NCBI RefSeq assembly: GCF_010974825.1
Contig: NZ_JAAILA010000010.1
Location: 124,001 to 188,000 of the forward strand
DNA from: Aeromonas rivipollensis
GTDB lineage: Bacteria > Pseudomonadota > Gammaproteobacteria > Enterobacterales > Aeromonadaceae
Reading direction: 5' to 3'
Length of the DNA: 64,000 nt
Shown here: piece after piece, positions 16,725-26,100 of the stretch
Layout: every line of letters begins with the position of its first letter
Numbering within the stretch: the first letter of the stretch is position 1
Notes under the pieces: model-generated
Databases searched by the model: none
Told to the model about the DNA's origin: nothing
The model's input: only the letters and a program-made list of their open reading frames with translations
Made by a program: the position numbers and the translations under genes

Positions 16725-18455
16725 CTAGAGACCGGCGGCCTCCAGATGCTCCACCAGCAGCTGTACGCTGCGGTTGCCGCGCCACTCGTTGACGTCGAGC
16801 CGGTAGACCAGCCGCACCCGTTTCACCGAGGCATCTGGCCAGCGCTTGAGATCCACCCCGAAGGCGATGGCATCCACCGCATGACCCGAATCCGTGGTCA
16901 GCATCATCTTGAGGTGTTTCTCCCCCACCAGCCGCTGCTGCACCAGCACGAACTCGCCGTCGAACAGCGGCTCGGGGAAGGCCTGGCCCCAGGGGCCGGA
17001 GGCGCGGATGAGCTCCGCCAGCTCCAGACTCAGCTCGTCCGGCAGCAGCTCGCCGTCGGTGAGCAGCACCCCGGTCAGCAGCTCCGGGGTCACCAGCTCG
17101 GCGATGACCGCCTCAAACGCCCGGCCGAAGGCCTCTATATTGGCCTTGGGCAGGGTCAGCCCCGCCGCCATGGCGTGGCCGCCAAACTTGCCCATCAGGC
17201 CGGGATGGCGGGTATCGAGCAGCTCGAGGGCATCGCGCAGGTGCACCCCGGGAATGGAGCGGCCCGAGCCCTTGAGCTCGGTGTCGCTGCTCTGCGCAAA
17301 GGCGATCACGGGTCTGTAGTACTTCTCCTTGATCTTGGAGGCCACCAGCCCCACCACCCCCTGATGCCACTCGTCCCTATGCAGCACTATGCCGCTTGGC
17401 ACCTCGCCGTCGCGAAACCGGATCTGCTCCAGGGTGGCGAGCGCCTCCTGCTGCATCCCCTGCTCTATCTCCTTGCGCTCCTGGTTGAGGCTGTCCATCT
17501 CGGCCGCAAGCTGGCGCGCCAGGTTGAGATCATCGCTCAGCAGACAGGCGACCCCGAGGGACATGTCATCGAGACGGCCCACCGCATTGAGGCGGGGCCC
17601 CAGGGCAAAGCCGAGATCGGCGGCGCACAGGCGGCGGCCATCGCGGCCCGATACGTCCACCAGCGCCTGGATGCCGGGGCGGCAGCGACCGGCCCGGATC
17701 CGCTGCAGCCCCTGATGGACCAGGATGCGGTTGTTGCCATCCAGCGCCACCACGTCGGCGACTGTGCCGAGGGCCACCAGATCGAGATAGTCCGCCACAT
17801 TGGGGGCGCGAATGCCCTGGCGCTCATACCAGCCGCTCTGGCGCAGATGGGTGTTGAGGGCCGCCATCAGATAGAAGGCCACCCCGACCCCGGCCAGGGA
17901 CTTGGAGGGGAAGTCGCAGCCACGCTGGTTAGGGTTCACTATCGCATCGGCGTCGGGCAGCTCCTGGCCCGGCAAGTGGTGATCGGTAACCAGTACCCGC
18001 ATTCCGGCCGCCTTGGCCGCCGCCACCCCGGCAATGCTGGAGATGCCGTTATCCACGGTGATGAGAAACTCGGCGCCCCGGGCCACCGCCAGCTCGACGA
18101 TTTCGGGGGTGAGGCCGTAGCCGAACTCGAAGCGGTTGGGCACCAGAAAATCGATGTGATGGCCCCCCATGGCCCGCAGGGCCAGCACGCACAGGGCCGA
18201 GCTGGTGGCGCCGTCGCAGTCGAAGTCGCCGACGATGAGGATGCGCTGCTGCGCCGTCAGGGCATCCGCCAGCAGCGGCACCGCCTGCTCCATGCCGAAC
18301 AGCCGCTGGGGCGGCAACAGCTGGCTGGCGCTGCGCTCCAGCAGGGCGGGATCCTCCACGCCGCGGCTGGCGAAGATTTGACGAAGCAGGGGATGCAGGG
18401 TGGCGGGCAGATGGGAATCATCAACTCGCGGACGACGACGGATTTGCAGGGGCAT
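16725..18455 (-). CDS. recJ: Single-stranded-DNA-specific exonuclease RecJ
   Basis: 5'-3' exonuclease on single-stranded DNA in recombination and mismatch repair. It has 576 residues (E. coli 577). DHH phosphoesterase motifs are DFDCDGATSS near residue 78, DNGIS, VTDHHLPG near 157 and GTVADVVAL; the DHHA1 motif GGHAMAAGL follows. The start at 18455 overlaps the dsbC end by 35 nt, implying cotranscription and coupling, an order (dsbC-recJ) also seen in E. coli. Confidence 0.97.
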   Translation of the reverse strand: MPLQIRRRPRVDDSHLPATLHPLLRQIFASRGVEDPALLERSASQLLPPQRLFGMEQAVPLLADALTAQQRILIVGDFDCDGATSSALCVLALRAMGGHHIDFLVPNRFEFGYGLTPEIVELAVARGAEFLITVDNGISSIAGVAAAKAAGMRVLVTDHHLPGQELPDADAIVNPNQRGCDFPSKSLAGVGVAFYLMAALNTHLRQSGWYERQGIRAPNVADYLDLVALGTVADVVALDGNNRILVHQGLQRIRAGRCRPGIQALVDVSGRDGRRLCAADLGFALGPRLNAVGRLDDMSLGVACLLSDDLNLARQLAAEMDSLNQERKEIEQGMQQEALATLEQIRFRDGEVPSGIVLHRDEWHQGVVGLVASKIKEKYYRPVIAFAQSSDTELKGSGRSIPGVHLRDALELLDTRHPGLMGKFGGHAMAAGLTLPKANIEAFGRAFEAVIAELVTPELLTGVLLTDGELLPDELSLELAELIRASGPWGQAFPEPLFDGEFVLVQQRLVGEKHLKMMLTTDSGHAVDAIAFGVDLKRWPDASVKRVRLVYRLDVNEWRGNRSVQLLVEHLEAAGL

Positions 18456-19191
18456 TGATGTGATCCAGTATCTTGAGCAGTTGTTCAGGGCTCTGATATC
18501 CCCGCACCAGATCCCCGTTTGGCAGGACCCAGCTCGGTGACGCCTTGATCCCGAGCCACTGGCTCAGGCCGATATGATGGGCAAGGATCTCATTACATCC
18601 GGCCGCAGGCAAACGATCACTGAGACTGAGTTCACCCAGCAGGGCAGGATCGCACCAGAGCGCCTGCGTTTCGGCCAGCTCGGCGAAGGGGGCCGCCAGG
18701 GGCAGCAACTGCACGCTCACCCCCCTGGCCTGCAATTGAGGCAGATCGTCCAGCACGGCGTGACAGCGGCGACAGCCGAGATCGGTAAACAGGGTAACCC
18801 GGTAGCGCTCGTTCGGCGCCTTGAGCCAGAGTCGCGCCTCGCCTACCTGCGCCAGCGCCAGCCGACGTTGCTGCTGCTGGCTCAGGCGGGTGAGGTTTTG
18901 CATGTCGTGGGCCAGATCCAGCATGGAGCCCTGCAGCACATAGTTTCCCCTGGCATCGCTATAGAGCAGCCCCTGGGCTGTGCCCAGCAGATAGAGCCCG
19001 GGCACCGGGGTCTCGTCCACCAGGAAGACCTGCACCCCGAGGCGCTGCCCTATGGTCTGTTTCAACAGCTGGGGATCCATCCCCGCGCTGGCAGCAAAGG
19101 TGCACAGCAGCATCATTCCCAGCAGTAAATGTCGCACTTGATGGCTCACCTGGCATGATTGAATGGATTCATAAGGTAACTCAGTGCACAT
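18421..19191 (-). CDS. dsbC: DsbC-like disulfide isomerase with an atypical CRRC motif
   Basis: Periplasmic thioredoxin-fold protein related to DsbC, which reshuffles wrong disulfides after reduction by DsbD. It has 256 residues from the chosen ATG; a GTG near 19149 is an alternative start. Signal segment RHLLLGMMLLCTFAASA, N-terminal dimerisation domain, then FTDLGCRRCHAV in place of the usual CGYC active site. The structural cysteine pair (ALWC and AAGC) and the cis-Pro loop (SPSWVLPNG) are kept. Position before recJ supports orthology. The altered CXXC dipeptide could change redox behaviour. Confidence 0.88.
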   Translation of the reverse strand: MCTELPYESIQSCQVSHQVRHLLLGMMLLCTFAASAGMDPQLLKQTIGQRLGVQVFLVDETPVPGLYLLGTAQGLLYSDARGNYVLQGSMLDLAHDMQNLTRLSQQQQRRLALAQVGEARLWLKAPNERYRVTLFTDLGCRRCHAVLDDLPQLQARGVSVQLLPLAAPFAELAETQALWCDPALLGELSLSDRLPAAGCNEILAHHIGLSQWLGIKASPSWVLPNGDLVRGYQSPEQLLKILDHINAPANPSSSAS

Positions 19192-19397
19192 CCTTGCCCC
19201 AACCTCTTAATTAGCGATTGATTAATAGCGTGGATCGCAAAAAAATCCCGATCTGACAGGTTGCCAATTGGGCTAAGGCCCAGCAAGCTAATCAAGACGA
19301 CGGGAGACACCATGGTCATCCCTCTGTTTTATTGATGTTTTATCGTCCAAACAGCGATGTGGTCGCACCGCATCCTGTCCATTTTTTAGGGGGAAAA

Positions 19398-19808
19398 ATG
19401 AGTCTGATTCAAGAGTTCAAGGCCTTTGCGGCCAGAGGCAACGTCATCGACATGGCGGTCGGTATCATCATAGGTGCCGCCTTCGGCAAGATAGTCTCCT
19501 CCTTCGTGGGCGACGTCATCATGCCGCCCATCGGCCTCATCCTGGGGGGGGTGGACTTCAGCGATCTGGCCGTCACCCTGAAGGCCGCCGAAGGTGACAT
19601 CCCTGCCGTGGTCATCGCCTACGGCAAGTTCATCCAGACCATCATCGATTTTCTGATCATCGCCTTCGCCATCTTCATGGGGCTCAAGGCAGTCAACACC
19701 CTGCAGAAGAAGCAGGCAGAGGAAGCCCCTGCCCCGGCCGGCCCCACCAAGGATCAGGAGCTGCTGACCGAGATCCGCGATTTGCTGAAATCCCAGCAGG
19801 GGAAATAG
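19398..19808 (+). CDS. mscL: Large-conductance mechanosensitive channel
   Basis: Inner-membrane pentameric channel that opens under high membrane tension to release solutes during osmotic downshock. It has 136 residues, equal to E. coli. N-terminal helix [22 protein letters not shown], pore helix TM1 with [15 protein letters not shown], a periplasmic loop, TM2 ([17 protein letters not shown]) and a charged C-terminal bundle ending LLKSQQGK. The start has AGGGGG upstream; the upstream extension to 19332 lacks homology. The 206-nt region before it may hold divergent promoters for mscL and dsbC; I see no convincing boxes. Confidence 0.96.
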   Translation: MSLIQEFKAFAARGNVIDMAVGIIIGAAFGKIVSSFVGDVIMPPIGLILGGVDFSDLAVTLKAAEGDIPAVVIAYGKFIQTIIDFLIIAFAIFMGLKAVNTLQKKQAEEAPAPAGPTKDQELLTEIRDLLKSQQGK

Positions 19809-19834
19809 ACGCCAGCTCCTGTCGTGGAGTGATG

Positions 19835-19860
19835 AAAAAACCGCCATTTGGCGGTTTTTT
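19835..19860 (+). terminator. Bidirectional terminator between mscL and xerD
   Basis: Perfect 11-bp stem with A-run on one side and T-run on the other (AAAAAACCGCC / GGCGGTTTTTT, loop ATTT). It serves both convergent genes. Confidence 0.9.
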
Positions 19861-19877
19861 ATTGGCGGCGGCACGGG

Positions 19878-20789
19878 TCAGGCCCGGGGATGGTGCTCCC
19901 CATGGAGTGCCTTGAGACGCTCGTTGGCCACGTGGGTGTAGATCTGGGTGGTGGAGAGATCCGCGTGCCCCAGCAGCATCTGCACCACCCGCAGATCGGC
20001 GCCGTGGTTAAGCAGATGGGTGGCAAAGGCGTGGCGCAGGGTGTGGGGGGAGAGCTCTCCCCGGATCCCCGCCCGCTGGGCATAGAGCTTTATACGATGC
20101 CAGAAGGTCTGGCGGGTCATCATCCTGGCCTGCTTGGAGGGGAAGACCACATCCGAGCTGGTGCCCCCCAGCAGCAGGGTGCGGGCCTCCCGGTAGTAAC
20201 GCTCCAGCCAGTGAACCGCCTCCTCCCCCATGGGCACCAGTCGCTCCTTGTTGCCCTTGCCCACCACCCGCACCAACCCCTGGCGCAGGCTGACATGCTC
20301 GGCGGTGAGCCCCACCAGCTCGGAGACCCGCAGTCCGGTGGCATAGAGCAGCTCGAGCATCGCCTTGTCCCGCAGCTCCAGCGGGTCATCCACCAGGGGC
20401 GCCGTCAGCAGTGCATCCACCTCGGCCTCGCTGAGATCCGAGGGTAGCTTCTTGGGCAGCTTGGGGCCCTCCAGCAGCACCGTCGGGTCGTCGCCGCGCA
20501 ATTTTTCCCGATTCAGATACTGATAGAAGCGGCGCAGGGCCGAGAGGAGGCGGGCCGTGCTGCTCGCCGCAAACTGGTGGTCCACCCGCCAGGCGAGGTA
20601 GTGCTGGATGTCGTCCATCCCCGCCAGCAGCAGGGAGCCCCCCTGCCCATCGAGCCAGAGGGCAAACTTTTCCAGATCCGAGCGATAAGAGCTGACCGTA
20701 TTGTCGGACAGTCCCCGCTCCAGCCAGAGGGCATCCAGGAAGGGCTCGATCAGGGGATGGTTGTGCACGGCAGGGGCAGGCTTGGTCAT
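19878..20789 (-). CDS. xerD: Tyrosine recombinase XerD
   Basis: Works with XerC at dif to resolve chromosome dimers, activated by FtsK. It has 303 residues (E. coli 298). The N-terminal SAM-like DNA-binding domain includes ERGLSDNTVSSYRSDL. The catalytic domain has ATGLRVSELVGL (first Arg), LSPHTLRHAFATHLL (His, Arg) and LGHADLSTTQIYTHV (His, Tyr). The MTKPAP start is chosen over the upstream frame for lack of homology. A chromosomal housekeeping recombinase, not a phage integrase. Confidence 0.95.
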   Translation of the reverse strand: MTKPAPAVHNHPLIEPFLDALWLERGLSDNTVSSYRSDLEKFALWLDGQGGSLLLAGMDDIQHYLAWRVDHQFAASSTARLLSALRRFYQYLNREKLRGDDPTVLLEGPKLPKKLPSDLSEAEVDALLTAPLVDDPLELRDKAMLELLYATGLRVSELVGLTAEHVSLRQGLVRVVGKGNKERLVPMGEEAVHWLERYYREARTLLLGGTSSDVVFPSKQARMMTRQTFWHRIKLYAQRAGIRGELSPHTLRHAFATHLLNHGADLRVVQMLLGHADLSTTQIYTHVANERLKALHGEHHPRA

Positions 20790-20987
20790 GGAGTGTCGGT
20801 CTTGGGCAAACGGTGGCCCATTGTAGCCTGCCAGGCCGGCGCGCACATCAGGGGCTTGCGCTTCCCCGGCAGGCATACCAGGCGGTGAAGCGCGAGGGGC
20901 AATCTGCTAGACTGGCGCCCTCACTCGGGCGGTCCGGCCCCATGGTTGCCCGACACCCCCTTGCCTACTGCGATCAAGAGAAGAGCG

Positions 20988-21506
20988 ATGAAGATAGGTT
21001 TGTTTTACGGCTCAACCACCTGCTACACCGAGATGGCCGCCGAGAAGATCCGCGCCCTCATTGGCCCCGAGCTGGTTGATCTCCACAACATCAAGGACGT
21101 GCCCCTGGCCCGCATGCAGGAGTACGACATCCTGATCCTCGGCATCTCCACCTGGGACTTCGGCGAGCTGCAGGAAGATTGGGAATCCCGCTGGGAAGAC
21201 ATCAAGGATGTGTCTCTGGAAGGACGCATCATAGCCCTGTTCGGCATGGGCGATCAGCTGGGGTACGGCGAGTGGTATCAGGATGCCCTTGGCCTGTTGC
21301 ACGATCAGCTGGTGCCCAAGGGGGTCAGGCTGGTGGGTTACTGGCCCAACGAGGGGTACGAGTTCGATGCCTCCAAGGCGCTGATCGACGATGGCCGCCA
21401 CTTCGTCGGCCTGGCTCTCGATGACGCCAACCAGTACGACCAGACCGAATCCCGCATCGAGCAGTGGGTCGATCAGATTCTGAATGAGATCCACGAGCTG
21501 CTGTGA
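20988..21506 (+). CDS. fldB: Flavodoxin FldB
   Basis: FMN electron carrier. It has 172 residues (E. coli FldB 173). The phosphate-binding loop is [17 protein letters not shown], and the flavin loops are [12 protein letters not shown] and [15 protein letters not shown] [11 protein letters not shown]. The FldB-specific STTCYTE loop distinguishes it from FldA. The ATG at 20988 follows AAGAG; the earlier start at 20946 is not supported. It is divergent from xerD, as in E. coli where fldB and xerD are neighbours. Confidence 0.95.
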   Translation: MKIGLFYGSTTCYTEMAAEKIRALIGPELVDLHNIKDVPLARMQEYDILILGISTWDFGELQEDWESRWEDIKDVSLEGRIIALFGMGDQLGYGEWYQDALGLLHDQLVPKGVRLVGYWPNEGYEFDASKALIDDGRHFVGLALDDANQYDQTESRIEQWVDQILNEIHELL

Positions 21507-21764
21507 TCCCGCCTGGCGGCGCCACAGAGCGCCGACGACCCGGCTCCCTCATCGCCCCTCGAAAGCGACGTTGATCTTCCCTGCCGGCAGCCGGCCACAC
21601 TGGCTGCCGGGCGCAGTTATCGCACCGATTTTCTCGTTCGGTATCATCGCCTGACGCTATAGCGACTTTTTGCTGCTGGTCTGCAACAATGCAACCGACA
21701 CCCCATAACACAATCAGAACGGGTGTCGGAAGCAAACAGGAAACAGACCAGAAAAGGAAATTCT

Positions 21765-23165
21765 ATGACCTCATTCTCCCTGTTGGCCCCCACCATAGCC
21801 CGCGACGTGCTCGATCACGCCCTGCGGCTGGGTGCCGACTTCGCCGAGCTGTTTGTGGAGCGCAAGCGCCGCAGCCAGCTCAGCCTGCTCTCCAGCCAGA
21901 TAGAGAACATCAGCGGCGGCCTCGATTTTGGCATAGGCGTGCGCCTGTGCTACGGCCACAAGGTGCTCTACGGCTACACCAACCTGGCCAGCCGCGACGA
22001 GCTGCTGCGCATCGTCAGCCTGCTGGCGGCCAAGGACAGGCGTGACCCCGTGGTCACCGCCACCGCCTTCGATTTCACCCCCATCACAGACCGCAATCCG
22101 GTGGCCCTGCCGCTCTCGGCCGACAAGCAGCTGGAGCAGAAGATTGCCTATCTGCATGCCATGGATGCGGTGGCCCGCGCCGAGAGCGGCAAGGTGAGCC
22201 AGTTCTCCGGCAACGTGCTGGGCTGGGAGCAGGAGGTGGAGATCTTCAACAGCGAAGGGCTGCAGGTGAGCGATCGCCGCCACTACAACCGCATCATGGC
22301 CCAGACCATAGCGGTGGAAGGGAGCGAGCAGAGCGTGGGCTATGAGGCCCCCGGCGCCCTGATGGGCTGGGAACATGCCGAGCGCATAGACCCGCGGGAG
22401 CTGGCCCTCACCGCCACCCGTCAGGCGCTGGTGAAGCTGGGCGCAGCCCCCTGCCCGAGCGGCACCCTGCCGGTCATCATGGAGAGCGGATTTGGCGGCG
22501 TCATCTTCCACGAGGCCTGCGGCCACCTGCTGGAGACCACCTCGGTGGCCAAGAAGGCCTCGGTGTTCCACGACAAGATGGGCCAGCTCATCGCCAATCC
22601 GGCGGTCAGCGCCGTGGATGAAGGGCTGCAGGGCAACGCCTGGGGCTCCATCAACGTCGATGACGAGGGGATGGCGACCCAGCACACCCAGCTCATCAAG
22701 GAGGGCGTGCTCACCGGCTTCCTGGTGGACAGAATGGGCGCCATCAAGACCGGCCATGCCCGCACCGGCTCAGGAAGGCGCGAGTCCTACAAGTTCGCCC
22801 CCACCTCCCGCATGCGCAACACCTACATAGAGCCGGGCAGCCACAGCCTGGACGAGATGCTGGCCACCGTCGAGCACGGCATCTACGCCAAGAAGATGGG
22901 GGGCGGCTCGGTGCAGCCGGGCACAGGCGAGTTCAACTTCAACGTGCAGGAGGCCTACCTCATCGAACATGGCAAGATAACCCGGCCCCTCAAGTCGGCG
23001 ACCCTGATCGGCACAGGCCCGCAAGTGCTCAAAGAGATCTCCATGGTGGGGCGCAATCTGGCCCTGGCCGCCGGCATGTGCGGCTCAGTCTCCGGCTCGG
23101 TGCCCACCTCTGTCGGCCAACCCGCCTTGAAAGTTGACAAGATCCTGGTAGGAGGGAACGCCTGA
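21765..23165 (+). CDS. tldD: Metalloprotease TldD
   Basis: Catalytic half of the TldD/TldE heterodimeric protease, which degrades unfolded peptides and matures some peptide antibiotics such as microcin B17. It has 466 residues. The metal-binding and catalytic HEACGH is in GFGGVIFHEACGHLLE near residue 250, and the C-terminal CGSVSGSVPTSVGQPALKV is conserved. The start MTSFSLLAP follows AAAAGGAAATT. Its stop overlaps the pmbA start as TGATG, so the two subunits are probably made in balance by coupled translation. In E. coli the two genes are far apart. Confidence 0.95.
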   Translation: MTSFSLLAPTIARDVLDHALRLGADFAELFVERKRRSQLSLLSSQIENISGGLDFGIGVRLCYGHKVLYGYTNLASRDELLRIVSLLAAKDRRDPVVTATAFDFTPITDRNPVALPLSADKQLEQKIAYLHAMDAVARAESGKVSQFSGNVLGWEQEVEIFNSEGLQVSDRRHYNRIMAQTIAVEGSEQSVGYEAPGALMGWEHAERIDPRELALTATRQALVKLGAAPCPSGTLPVIMESGFGGVIFHEACGHLLETTSVAKKASVFHDKMGQLIANPAVSAVDEGLQGNAWGSINVDDEGMATQHTQLIKEGVLTGFLVDRMGAIKTGHARTGSGRRESYKFAPTSRMRNTYIEPGSHSLDEMLATVEHGIYAKKMGGGSVQPGTGEFNFNVQEAYLIEHGKITRPLKSATLIGTGPQVLKEISMVGRNLALAAGMCGSVSGSVPTSVGQPALKVDKILVGGNA

Positions 23166-24505
23166 TGAGCACACTCAATATGAATCAACTGCTCAGCCGC
23201 CTGCTGGAGAAGGTCGCCGACCTCGATGCCGAGGCAGACATCATCGCCAATCAGGACAAGGCCTTCTCCCTCAAGGCCGACAAGGGGGAGCTCGGCGAAT
23301 ACAAGGTCACCAGCAGCCAGCAGCTCGGCATTCGCCTGATCAAGGCGGGCCGGGTCGGCATCGCCTACTCGGAGTCCCTCGATGAGCTGGCGCTGGATGC
23401 CATGCTGCAAGACGCGCTCGATGCCAGCCGCTTCGCCAAGGTGGACCCGGATCAGCGCATCTCGGTAGCGGGCAGCCGGATCAGCACCGACTGCGCCGAG
23501 ATAAACCAGCCCGATACCACGGCGGTGGAGGAGAAGATAGCCCTGGCCCTGCGCCTCGAGGCGGATATGCTGGCGCAACCTGATGTGACCGGTGCCCCCT
23601 ACAACAGCTTCTTCGAGGGGGAGAGCCGCCTCTGGCTCGCCAACAGCCTAGGCAGCCTCTGCCAGCACAGTGAATTCAGCGTCGGTTGCTATACCTCGGC
23701 GCTGGTGGAGCGGGATGGCCGCCAGTCGATGCACTCGCAAGGGCAGTATGGCCGCCGCTTCGACGAGCTGGATAGCCAGACCCTTATCGAACAGATCCAT
23801 GCCGTGGCCCATGACCTGCTGCCGGGGGAAGCGGTACCGAGCGGTCGCTACAGCGTCCTCTTCAGCACCAACTGCCTAGCCAGCCTGTTTGGCTGCTTCC
23901 AGGGGGCGCTGTCGGGCAAGTGGGCCCAGCAGGGGATCAACCCCTGGCGAGACAAGGTGGGTCAGAGCGTGGCGTCCCGCTGGCTCACTCTGGAGAGCCG
24001 GGCCTATATGCCGGGCGGCATGCACATCAAGGCGTTCGATGGCGAAGGGGCAGCCACCTCGGATCTGTTGCTGATTGGCGAGGGGGAGCTCAAGACCCTG
24101 CTCCACAACAGCACCACCGCCCGCCACTTTGGGGTCGCGAGCAATGGCTCGGCCGCCCGCAGCGCCCGCAGCGCGCTGGATGTGACCACCCGCCACCTGG
24201 TGTTTGGCACAGGCCCCCACAGCGAGGGCGAGGTGCAGAGCGGCGACTATCTGGAGCTGGTCAAGTTGGACGGTCTGCACTCCGGTGCCGATGCGGTGAG
24301 CGGTGACTTCTCGTTTGGCGCGTCAGGGTTCCTGTGCCGCGATGGGGTACGGCTCCAGCCGGTGCGCGGCATCACGGTGGCGGGCAACTTCTACCGCCTG
24401 CTCGGGGAGCTGGAAGCGGTCGGCAATGTGCTGCACCACAACGATGGCAAGGGCTTCTATGCGCCGCTTATCCGTTTCGGTGGCTTGAGTGTCGCTGGCA
24501 AGTGA
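23165..24505 (+). CDS. pmbA: TldE/PmbA, partner subunit of TldD
   Basis: Non-catalytic partner of TldD that shapes the substrate channel. It has 446 residues (E. coli 450), lacks the HExxxH motif and carries the family end GVRLQPVRGITVAGNFY ... FGGLSVAGK. The ATG overlaps the tldD stop. The stop is TGA followed by C, often a leaky context, and a degenerate in-frame copy of the last 20 codons follows directly. Confidence 0.95.
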   Translation: MSTLNMNQLLSRLLEKVADLDAEADIIANQDKAFSLKADKGELGEYKVTSSQQLGIRLIKAGRVGIAYSESLDELALDAMLQDALDASRFAKVDPDQRISVAGSRISTDCAEINQPDTTAVEEKIALALRLEADMLAQPDVTGAPYNSFFEGESRLWLANSLGSLCQHSEFSVGCYTSALVERDGRQSMHSQGQYGRRFDELDSQTLIEQIHAVAHDLLPGEAVPSGRYSVLFSTNCLASLFGCFQGALSGKWAQQGINPWRDKVGQSVASRWLTLESRAYMPGGMHIKAFDGEGAATSDLLLIGEGELKTLLHNSTTARHFGVASNGSAARSARSALDVTTRHLVFGTGPHSEGEVQSGDYLELVKLDGLHSGADAVSGDFSFGASGFLCRDGVRLQPVRGITVAGNFYRLLGELEAVGNVLHHNDGKGFYAPLIRFGGLSVAGK

Positions 24506-24580
24506 CAACCAAGGGATGACAAGGAGTTCTATGCTCCTCCATCCATCCGTTTCGGTGGCTTGAATGTCGCAGGCAAGTGA
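24506..24580 (+). repeat. In-frame copy of the pmbA 3' end
   Basis: After the pmbA TGA the same frame stays open for 24 codons and ends at a second TGA exactly 75 nt on. Read through, it gives DDKEFYAPPSIRFGGLNVAGK beside the native DGKGFYAPLIRFGGLSVAGK. One codon is inserted and several differences are synonymous. No coupled gene follows, only a terminator, so this copy cannot serve a coupling relay. Confidence 0.85.
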
Positions 24581-24617
24581 CTGTATCTAGTGGGAAAAGC
24601 AGTTATCTTCCCCATCC

Positions 24618-24645
24618 AAAAGCGGCGCCATCAGGCGCCGTTTTT
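24618..24645 (+). terminator. tldD-pmbA terminator
   Basis: 12-bp stem, loop ATCA, core GGCGCC, followed by six T. One of the family of GGCGCC-cored hairpins in the window. Confidence 0.9.
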
Positions 24646-24729
24646 TCATTGATGGCGCCCCTGTTCGGCCACTCCTACCCTCAAAGAGCCACCGACCGCA
24701 TCGGCCGGAACATGCTGGAGAATACGAAG

Positions 24730-25107
24730 ATGGACAACACCCTGGTCTGGGCCGACATTCCGACACGGGATCTGGATCGCGCCATGGACTTCTACTCGGC
24801 CCTGCTCGATGTGCAGGTCACCCCCATGCAGGAGGAGGAGATGCGGTTTGCCATGCTGCGCTACGATGGCAGCAACGCGGCCGCCTGTCTCGGCCCCATG
24901 GACAAATACCACCAGCCCGGTGGCGCCGGTCCCCTCATCTATCTCTCCCTGGGGGACAGGTTGCAGGAGGCTGAGCAGCTGGTTCCCCGGCTCGGCGGGC
25001 GGGTGCTCGAACCCCTGCATTCCATCGGCAGCGGTCACGGCTCCCGGGTCATCATAGAGGATACCGAAGGCAACTGGCTGGCCCTCTATGCCCCGCCCGC
25101 CCCTTGA
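24730..25107 (+). CDS. VOC-superfamily protein (glyoxalase/bleomycin-resistance fold)
   Basis: Single-domain VOC protein of 125 residues; the ligand or reaction is unknown. It shows the usual opening VWADIPTRDLDRAMDFYSALLD, the middle GPLIYLSLGDRLQEAEQLVPRLGGRVLEP and the end GSRVIIEDTEGNWLALYAP. The start MDNTLVW has GGAG 9 nt upstream; MLENTK at 24712 is also possible. It stands alone between two terminators. Confidence 0.85.
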   Translation: MDNTLVWADIPTRDLDRAMDFYSALLDVQVTPMQEEEMRFAMLRYDGSNAAACLGPMDKYHQPGGAGPLIYLSLGDRLQEAEQLVPRLGGRVLEPLHSIGSGHGSRVIIEDTEGNWLALYAPPAP

Positions 25108-25118
25108 GCCGCATAAAC

Positions 25119-25148
25119 AATAACGGCGACCCTGGGGTCGCCGTTATT
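25119..25148 (+). terminator. Bidirectional terminator
   Basis: Perfect 13-bp stem (AATAACGGCGACC) with loop CTGG between the convergent VOC gene and the L,D-transpeptidase gene; flanking A/T suits both strands. Confidence 0.85.
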
Positions 25149-25173
25149 GTTACCTGACACCTATCAGAAGCGA

Positions 25174-26100
25174 TCAGGCTTCAGGATTGAGGCGAGTCGG
25201 CATGCCGGTACGCTGTTCCAGCACCTGCTTGACCACATTGGAGTCGCTGTCCATGTGGGCGATGAAGCGGGTGGTGGCCGGGGTCATGGGGAGCGGCACA
25301 GAGGCGGTGGAGTTGAACTCCTCCTCGGTGCGCGACAGCGGCTCGTGCACTTCCATGTAACGACCGCCATCCGGCTCGACCGTGGTCTTGACCGGCTGGT
25401 TGACGAACTGGACGCGAGTACCGACCGGCACGTTGTCGAACAGGTACTTGATGTCATCGGCGCGCAGACGCACGCAACCGCTGCTCACCCGCAGACCTAT
25501 GCCAAAGGTGGCGTTGGTGCCGTGGATAGCATAGAGGTTGCCGATATAGAGGGCGTGCAGGCCCATGGGGTTATCCGGACCGGCCGGCCAGACCGCGGGC
25601 AGTGTCTTGCCCTGGGCGGCGTAGCGGCGACGGATGTTCTCGGTCGGGGTCCAGGTCGGGTTGGCGCGCTTGCGCTCTACCTTGGTGATCCAGTTCTCCG
25701 GGGTGTTGACCCCCAGCTGACCGATGCCGATGGGCAGCACCTGCACCACGTTCTTGCCTTTCGGGTAGTAGTAGAGACGCATCTCCGCCACGTTGATGAC
25801 GATCCCCTCGCGCGGCGCATTCGGCAGGATCAGCTGATGCGGAATGGTCAGCTTGCTGCCCGGCGTTGGCAGATAGGGGTCGACGCCCGGGTTCGCTTCC
25901 ATGATGTTGGTCAGGCCCAGCTGGAAGTCGGCGGCGATCTGCTCCAGCGGACGGTTGTCTGCGGGCACCACGTATTCCTGGTTCTCACCGATCAGACGGC
26001 TGTTGGCGGCTGGCAGCGCGTATTCAACGGCGGCGGCCTGCTGGCTGACCAGGGTCAGAGTGCAAAAAAGGGCCGAAGCGGCAATGCGAAGGGGATTCAT
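25174..26100 (-). CDS. Periplasmic L,D-transpeptidase (ErfK/YbiS family)
   Basis: Forms 3-3 peptidoglycan cross-links or attaches lipoproteins to the wall; which one cannot be told from sequence. It has 308 residues: signal peptide ([17 protein letters not shown]), a LysM-like wall-binding segment ([32 protein letters not shown]...), then the YkuD catalytic domain with [20 protein letters not shown] holding the catalytic His and Cys. The start MNPLRIAAS has CAGGAAT upstream. Confidence 0.92.
   Translation of the reverse strand: MNPLRIAASALFCTLTLVSQQAAAVEYALPAANSRLIGENQEYVVPADNRPLEQIAADFQLGLTNIMEANPGVDPYLPTPGSKLTIPHQLILPNAPREGIVINVAEMRLYYYPKGKNVVQVLPIGIGQLGVNTPENWITKVERKRANPTWTPTENIRRRYAAQGKTLPAVWPAGPDNPMGLHALYIGNLYAIHGTNATFGIGLRVSSGCVRLRADDIKYLFDNVPVGTRVQFVNQPVKTTVEPDGGRYMEVHEPLSRTEEEFNSTASVPLPMTPATTRFIAHMDSDSNVVKQVLEQRTGMPTRLNPEA

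Noticed and set aside
16689-18458. 589-codon open frame antisense to recJ
   Set aside because: Shadow frame; recJ on the other strand has all DHH motifs.
19878-20789. xerD as a phage integrase marking a genomic island
   Set aside because: Sequence and neighbour (fldB) match chromosomal XerD; no attachment sites, other phage genes or tRNA target nearby.
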